Below, piece by piece: positions 10,653 to 15,534 of a stretch of DNA of 15,534 nt. The notes beneath the pieces were generated by a model. The model was not told where the DNA came from, ran no database searches, and saw only the letters and a program-made list of their open reading frames with translations. Numbering within the stretch: the stretch's first letter is position 1; every line of letters starts with the position of its first letter. The DNA lies in contig JADGJA010000542.1 in assembly GCA_027596035.1 (NCBI GenBank), positions 1 to 15,534 of the forward strand, read 5' to 3'. A program made the translations under genes and the position numbers. The stretch comes from Thoreauomyces humboldtii. Lineage: Eukaryota > Chytridiomycota > Chytridiomycetes > Spizellomycetales > Powellomycetaceae.

Positions 10653-12394
10653 TCATCCATCCGCCCCTATCAACTTCTCGAAACTCTGGAGCAGGGACGG
10701 GTAGTCTTCCAGCAACGTTCCCACGGCTTTCAGAGTCTCGTGTCGTGAACTTCCACGATCGTTGTACCTGGCTCACGGACAAATGATATCAGTGATCAAG
10801 AAACGGAAGCGAAAAGCACCGTGGGGGGAGAGAAGAAACATACGTCTTGACGCATGCGACCAGCCTTGTGAACTTCAAAACGTCCCGCGATCGACCATAC
10901 TGGCGGGGTTAGTTCTTGAAGTCGGGGATGTTGGGAGAGAAGGAAAGGGCTAAGATTCATACCTGGTCATAAGTGATCATGGCGCGAGCGCGACGAAAGA
11001 ACTCTGTGCCATCAAGCGGCGACCCATCTTTCCGGTGAGAAGCCTGATGAGAATGGGACGACTGGTGCGTGGATCTCGTCGCGGTGTGGGTCCCCGTCTC
11101 GTCGTCCAGGAAGCTGACTCCATGAGAGCTTTTGACGTGCTCTGCGCGGCGAAACGGTGGTCGGCTGTCGAGGGGCGGTTCACGAAGTCGGTCCGTCGAT
11201 CCACGATGCGTCCCATCGTTCCGGTGGTCTGGGGAGGACGTCGAGCTGCGACTGTATTCCTGGTCCACAGGGGCGTCGGAGCTGCTGAGAGTGGAAGGGG
11301 TGTTGGTTTTCCGGGAGCGATGCGAGATGAGTTCTGTGGCTCTTCTCACCGGTCATGGGCCAGCGAGGTCTCCCGATGAAATGCTGTAGTTCGGTTGACT
11401 GGGTAGCAGTAAAAATGAGCCAAGTGCTCTGCCTCGTTGTTTCACAGCATCCTCTGTCCGTACATGCTTCATCAATGCTTCTCCGTCGTCCATCCTCGAC
11501 ATCGGTACTTCGCGAATATGTGTTCCTACTTCGAGCTGACCCGGACGGAACTTCCACGTCCTCATCATCTCCAAGAGACGCTCCAAGCGATGCTTTGACG
11601 CTTTGCTTGAAGCTGGCAAGCTTGTTGATGGCCCTCGACATCTCAGCCATTTGTGACCTGGCGACTTTGTATTGTCCGAGGACTTTCTCGTACTGCGAAC
11701 TGAGAGTCTAGTTATTGATGTTGGCATGCAATGTTAGCAAGGAATTCCTTAACTCCTCGATACAGCATCAGGCCTACCTCGATCTCTTCGTCTCGCTCTT
11801 TCAGGCTTGCTTGAAGTTCTGCGATGACCAAGTTTTTCGCTGCCACCTGAATAATCATCAAAAGCCAAATTATATCGGGAAAGGTGACCCTCTTTAATCG
11901 AGGTAACCCGCAAGCATACCTTCTTCTGGTAAGACTCTCGAACGAGGCGTAGACCAGCCTCAAAGTCTTGATCGTAAGATGCGGTTGACATCAGCGGGTC
12001 CGCCAACCCCTCTTCACCATCCGACCTAGCCTGCAAATCTACCACCCAGTCTGGAAGAGGAATCAAAGTGGCGGAGACGCCTGGACCTGATGGAGGCGAC
12101 AACTTTGCCAACTCGACCCGCGAGGCGGCGTGTGGAGAGGAGGTCTTGCGAGTTGACGGGTTGAAGCTTCTTTTAGACAGCGGAGAGGTCTCAGTTGGTC
12201 AGACTTCAACCGGTGAAAGCTGGAAACTAGGCACCGGGACAGTAACCGCAGATTGATGGCGATGACGGGATTGATGAGACGTCCTGGGTAGCGGGGCGAA
12301 GGCATCAATTTCGGCGGCGAACTAATACCGGTAGTGCCTGTTGTGTGAAGGTGAAAAGGGACGACGGGTAAACAGCCTTTGGAACGGCTGCCAT
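10653..12394 (-). CDS. Coiled-coil protein with C-terminal helical domain, At4g15545-like
   Basis: Minus-strand exons in transcription order: 12394-12329 (tentative), 12189-11920, 11846-11778, 11707-11464, 11398-11350, 11284-10963, 10899-10844 and 10767-10653, about 396 aa. The last six introns (62-76 nt) are GT...AG with matching phase. Seen: a Ser/Pro/Thr-rich N-terminus; a charged heptad-like region from about 90 to 185 (LVIAELQASLKERDEEIE, then INKLASFKQSVKASL); a Ser/Arg/His-rich linker; and a C-terminal segment from about 325 (GTEFFRRARAMITYDQ ... ETLKAVGTLLEDYPSLLQSF) with helical PAH-like character. The order coiled coil, KLxxFKxxxxxSL, disordered linker, EFFRxAR...YxQ...F...ETL matches my memory of the plant At4g15545-like family, whose function is not established. 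The first exon and its 139-nt intron are weak: frame stops force a splice just upstream of 12189, but other starts (for example ATG 12305) remain possible. Confidence 0.72.
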
Positions 12395-12456
12395 GAGCTG
12401 TCCGTTCCACCTGCGAGGTGCTGGCCCATCCCACTTCCCGACACAATTTCTCAACA
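12395..12456. promoter_or_regulatory. Very short divergent spacer, coiled-coil gene / TBL1
   Basis: If the tentative start of the minus-strand gene is right, only 62 bp separate the two start codons. If that start lies nearer 12305, the gap is about 150 bp. The plus-strand side is C/A-rich just before ATG 12457. No TATA box is visible. The two genes must share promoter sequence, or have overlapping leaders. Confidence 0.4.
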
Positions 12457-14704
12457 ATGATCACGAGCGACCAGGTCAACTACCTCGTCTTCCGGTATCT
12501 TGCAGAGTCAGGTATCCATTCCCTTGGTCCTCCCGGCGTTGTTTTACAAGTCACCGCGGCCAACATCTTGCTGTCATTTCAGGATACACCCATAGCCAGT
12601 TTGCATTCCAGCACGAAAGCGCCGTCACGGAACGAACCTATGACGGCAGTCTCCTTCGACCCGGAGCTCTCATTTCCCTCCTTCAGAAGGCCTTGCAATA
12701 CCTCGAGGTGGAGACGCATGTGGCTCAGGATGGCACGGAACGAAAATGCAACGTACCCTTCTCCCTGCTCGAGCAGCACGTTTGCCAGCCCGACTCGATA
12801 AAAGCGACGCCAGATACCGCAGAGAAGAGGGAGGGTCGAGCGCAGAAGAGAGTGCGGAGAGAAGAACCCAACGCCGGAAATCCGGGAACCCCGTCCGCGG
12901 CTGCGACAACGACCGCGAACGGAAGTCAGAACACGGGGTCGAAGGGGAAGGAGCGAAAGGAGGAGAAGAAGGTCGGGAAAGAGAAGGAGCGGAAGGCTCG
13001 AAAAGATGGTATAATGCACGCTGCACTACGGCAGGACCTCTGGAGTCTTCCGTGGTCTGACCTCGGCATCTAACGGAATCCTAGATCCGATGGAAGTCGA
13101 CCAAGCGCCAGATGACATTCCTGTCTCAAAGCTTAGCCATCCTGCGACAGTACGTCGGTAAAAAGGTTGGCGGCTTCAATGCTGGCAAGGACGACTGCTG
13201 ATCTTCTTGCACAGGTGGTGCGGTGTGCATGGAATCCTGCCAAACCGCAACTCATGGCATCAGGGTACGTGCGTTCAGATGTCCGCTGGAATCAGGAGTA
13301 TTCCTCACATGACGCGTCTTTTAGAAGTGCGGATGGCAAGGTCCGATTGTGGCAGGTGCCGACGAAGCCCGGGAATCAATCACCTGATTCTCCACAAGAA
13401 TTGCCGATGCCTGATGTTCCGCAATCGTCGCGCAACAACTTGTCGGCAGAAGCTTTCGGAATCTCTGCGTTGGAATGGGCGGTGAGTCTAGCGGTTGCTG
13501 TTGGAATAGTGACCCTTAGCCCTGATACAGTTGCATCGATTCCGGTATGATAGCCTTCTGGTCTGCTGCTGGCAGCTGGGACTATCGACGGTCGCACCTT
13601 GGTATGGTCACGCTCAGGTATGGTTCCTTTGGCAGTATAACTGGTCTCTGAGCTTCTCATGACTGTTTTATCGTCCCTTAGGAGAGCTCAAGTTTTGTGA
13701 GAAGCAGCACAAAGGAGCTGTCCACGCACTGGCATGGAGCCCTTCAGGAACGTTCATTGCTACTGGTAGTCACGACAAGATGAGTGTGATATGGGATGTC
13801 GCCAGTCGACAAGTACGGCAAAAGTTCGATTTCCATGAAGGTAACGCGGGAATCAAGGGCCTCGCACATGCTTTGACGTGTACTCAACAAGACGACGCTT
13901 GTTCCGTCAGGCCCGGTATTGTCAGCAGATTGGCTCGACGACGGAACGCTGGCAACCGCCTCGTCTGACAAGCAAATCTATGTCTGTGCCATGGGAGACA
14001 TCGAACCCCTTCAGCAATTTTCGCACTCTGTAAGGCGTTCCCACACACTACTATCGGTAAACTGAAGCTAACCGCGTTTCCCTTGCCAGTCCGACGTCAA
14101 TAAGGTTCAGTGGGATCCATCAAAAAAATTCCTGGCATCTTGTTCAGACGACGGAACCGCGAAGGTCTGGACGATGGACTCGTCCGACCCACTGTTCGTG
14201 GCCCGAGGTCACGACAAAGAAGTCTACTCGTGTCTCTGGGCACCCGCACAAACAACATCCCAATCCTCCGCCACTTCCTCCATCCCCTCCACCCCTCCTT
14301 TGCTCGCCACCTACGGCGCGGATCGCACGCTTCGGCTATGGGACGTGGACGCCCAACGATGCGTCCACGTGTTCAAGAATCACGACAGCGAGATCTTGGG
14401 TGCCGACTTCACCGTGTCGGGTCGCTTTCTTGCAACGGCCGATGCTGACGGTCGCGTCAACGTTTGGAACGTCAAGGATAGAGCCATGGTCCGAACGTAC
14501 AGAGATCCTGGGGCTCCCCGGGAGAGGGTGGATGTCCAGGCTAGGTGGAACAAGATGGGAGAGAAACTTGCCATAGCTGCTGGCGCTTCCATGGTCAGTA
14601 ATTTTCCTTGCAGGACTCGCTCGGAAGTCACTCTGTCTCACTTTACTCTACTATTGTCTCTCACAAAGGTCGCAGTGCTGCATCTCCCAAATATCTCATC
14701 ATGA
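12457..14704 (+). CDS. TBL1: LisH/WD40 corepressor subunit, TBL1/Sif2 family
   Basis: Exons 12457-12511, 12583-13008, 13085-13149, 13215-13264, 13325-13481, 13554-13617, 13682-13840, 13911-14029, 14090-14593 and 14669-14704 give 544 aa. All nine introns (60-76 nt) are GT...AG and phase-consistent. Residues 4-33 form a LisH motif (SDQVNYLVFRYLAESGYTHS), followed by the TBL1-type segment GALISLLQKALQYLEVE. Residues about 105-160 are a Lys/Arg/Glu-rich, NLS-like linker, then DPMEVD. Eight WD repeats follow (about 183-544), with cores such as GSADGKVRLW, GTIDGRTLVW, GSHDKMSVIW, SSDKQIYVCA, CSDDGTAKVW and GADRTLRLWD. Family members scaffold histone-deacetylase corepressors (SMRT/N-CoR-HDAC3 in animals, Set3C in yeast), with LisH driving oligomerisation. 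ATG 12457 has A at -3 and starts exactly at the LisH motif. Confidence 0.95.
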
Positions 14705-15155
14705 CAGCGTTAACGCCGTCCGAGCTCTGTGGTTTCAACAGTTAGCATACTTCACCCTTCCATCCCTTTTTGCCGAAGCGGAGCGTACGCCCCCCGCTGC
14801 ATCGCTTTCCGAATGTACATTACGCTTTTGCGGATCAGAGCGTCGTACCCGCACGATCATTTTGCATATCTTATGATTGTTATCTCAAAGCGTTCCGCCC
14901 AGCTCCGACCGCAAGTGTGAAAAGGTAACGCTGGCGACCACCGCACCGATCCGGACCCGTTTCGGACGTTTCACAGCGCTTCTTCGCACATGTCGCACAT
15001 CTTGCACATCGCCATGAGGAAGGTCGAGACATGTTGCGACGAGCCCTATGCAATTCCTGATGCCTGTTCTCTCATCCCTATTCTTTAATGCCTTTGTCCT
15101 ATGTACAATCCGCGATAGCATGCCTGCGCAGAGTGATTCCCTTCCCAGTATGTCC
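14705..15155. other. Intergenic region downstream of TBL1
   Basis: These 451 bp presumably hold the TBL1 3' end. A/T-richer segments lie at about 14810-14890. Short open frames on both strands (for example minus 14885-15121) show no recognisable motif or convincing splice sites. No tRNA-like fold was noticed. A 27-bp triple repeat sits at 14985-15011. Confidence 0.5.
14985..15011. repeat. Three imperfect 9-bp units
   Basis: The units CGCACATGT, CGCACATCT and TGCACATCG lie head to tail. On the minus strand, in one frame, they encode a Met-Cys-x triplet repeated three times within a 14-codon reading frame (MAMCKMCDMCEEAL). Nothing else supports this as a gene. Confidence 0.6.
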
Positions 15156-15485
15156 TCAACCGCAGCTAGACCCTAGGCTCATCGCGCTCTTTCCCATTGC
15201 CCCAACCCAACGCGGTCGCTTCACCGTGATCGTCGTCTCGTTCCCATGCCAAATGCTCGAGCCCAGGAACGCGTTAAATGGGGCCCGTTGAACTCGTTGA
15301 AAGCACGCCCCCAACGCTCGATCCGCCCCGTCGTGTAATACATTCTTTGCATCTCCCGGAGCTTCCCAATGCACCCATCGCAATGACTTCACCCCGACCG
15401 TCCGGTTCTTCCCCTTCCCAATAGCCAGAGTCCAGAGACGTGTCAAGTAAAGTGTTTCAAAGGCCCATTGTCTTTCATCCTCAAC
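15156..15485 (-). CDS. Unrecognised Trp-rich open segment, possible terminal exon (partial)
   Basis: About 109 codons are open on the minus strand, ending in TGA at 15158-15156. The only in-frame ATGs lie near the 3' end, and an in-frame TGA stands at 15491-15489. If real, it must therefore be a 3' exon, with a possible acceptor AG at 15487-15486 and the rest of the gene beyond the window edge. The translation is rich in Trp and Arg (WAFETLYLTRLWTLAIG, SLRWVHWEAPGDAKNVL, KRPRWVGAMG). I do not recognise a family. A chance open frame of this length is quite possible in DNA of this composition, and no good pyrimidine tract precedes the acceptor. Confidence 0.3.
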   Translation of the reverse strand, partial: VEDERQWAFETLYLTRLWTLAIGKGKNRTVGVKSLRWVHWEAPGDAKNVLHDGADRALGACFQRVQRAPFNAFLGSSIWHGNETTITVKRPRWVGAMGKSAMSLGSSCG

Positions 15486-15523
15486 CTTTCATCCTATGTT
15501 TTCATTGCTTCCCATAGGGCGGC

Positions 15524-15534
15524 GGGGGGGGGGG
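15524..15534. other. Terminal poly-G run
   Basis: The last eleven bases are all G, preceded by GGCGGC. A homopolymer G run ending exactly at the sequence edge is typical of a sequencing or assembly artefact. It does not match the TTAGGG-type telomere repeat. Confidence 0.75.

Noticed and set aside
11334..11508. Single 175-nt intron in the linker of the coiled-coil gene
   Set aside because: Two 65-nt introns (11399-11463 and 11285-11349) with better donors and acceptors, matching phases and a 49-nt exon explain the region better and fit the usual intron size.
12393..12582. Upstream ATG at 12393 in frame with TBL1 exon 2
   Set aside because: Reading straight through would destroy the LisH motif. 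The start at 12457, spliced at 12512-12582, gives an exact family N-terminus.
1..15534. Gene cluster, mobile element, CRISPR array or novel defence-like system
   Set aside because: All clear genes are single-copy eukaryotic housekeeping or regulatory types. I saw no transposase, reverse transcriptase, terminal repeats or spaced direct-repeat array.
15524..15534. Telomere at the right end
   Set aside because: The run is pure G, with no repeated TTAGGG-like unit.

Overview
This window looks like nuclear DNA of a filamentous or yeast-like fungus, most likely a basidiomycete. The evidence is the short GT...AG introns (mostly 59-76 nt, many per gene), the moderately GC-rich coding DNA, a Ura2-type pyrimidine fusion protein with a dead dihydroorotase-like segment, and a nuclear-encoded mitochondrial ribosomal protein. 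The basidiomycete call is inferred from intron style and gene content; no marker here settles it. The sequence ends in eleven G, which suggests the right edge is a contig end.

Six transcription units alternate strictly in strand. (1) 150-6995 (+): URA2, glutamine-dependent carbamoyl-phosphate synthase plus aspartate transcarbamylase, 3 exons, 2218 aa, with no intact dihydroorotase. (2) 7236-7808 (-): mitochondrial small-subunit ribosomal protein uS8m (MRPS8), 190 aa, one exon, with a low-complexity insert. (3) 8105-10372 (+): a USP-family deubiquitinase, 7 exons, 620 aa, with a KEN box, CDK-type sites, an NLS-like patch and a 111-bp tandem repeat; the catalytic core resembles USP37/26/29. (4) 10653-about 12394 (-): a coiled-coil protein whose C-terminal helical domain resembles the plant At4g15545-like family, about 8 exons; its first exon is uncertain. 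(5) 12457-14704 (+): a TBL1/Sif2-type LisH plus WD40 corepressor subunit, 10 exons, 544 aa. (6) 15156-about 15485 (-): an unrecognised, Trp-rich open segment, perhaps the last exon of a gene running off the contig.

The genes do not form an operon or an obvious functional cluster. URA2 serves UMP synthesis and MRPS8 mitochondrial translation. The USP and TBL1 homologues are probably nuclear regulators (ubiquitin and cell cycle; histone-deacetylase corepression). Divergent pairs share compact spacers (7809-8104 and about 12395-12456). Convergent pairs are separated by 240-280 bp, one of which carries a CT microsatellite.

Exon models were built by hand from splice-site motifs, matching codon phase and family conservation. 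Every internal junction listed is phase-consistent. I saw no transposon, tRNA, rRNA, CRISPR array or novel multi-gene system. The less-described items are the coiled-coil gene and the KEN-box deubiquitinase.
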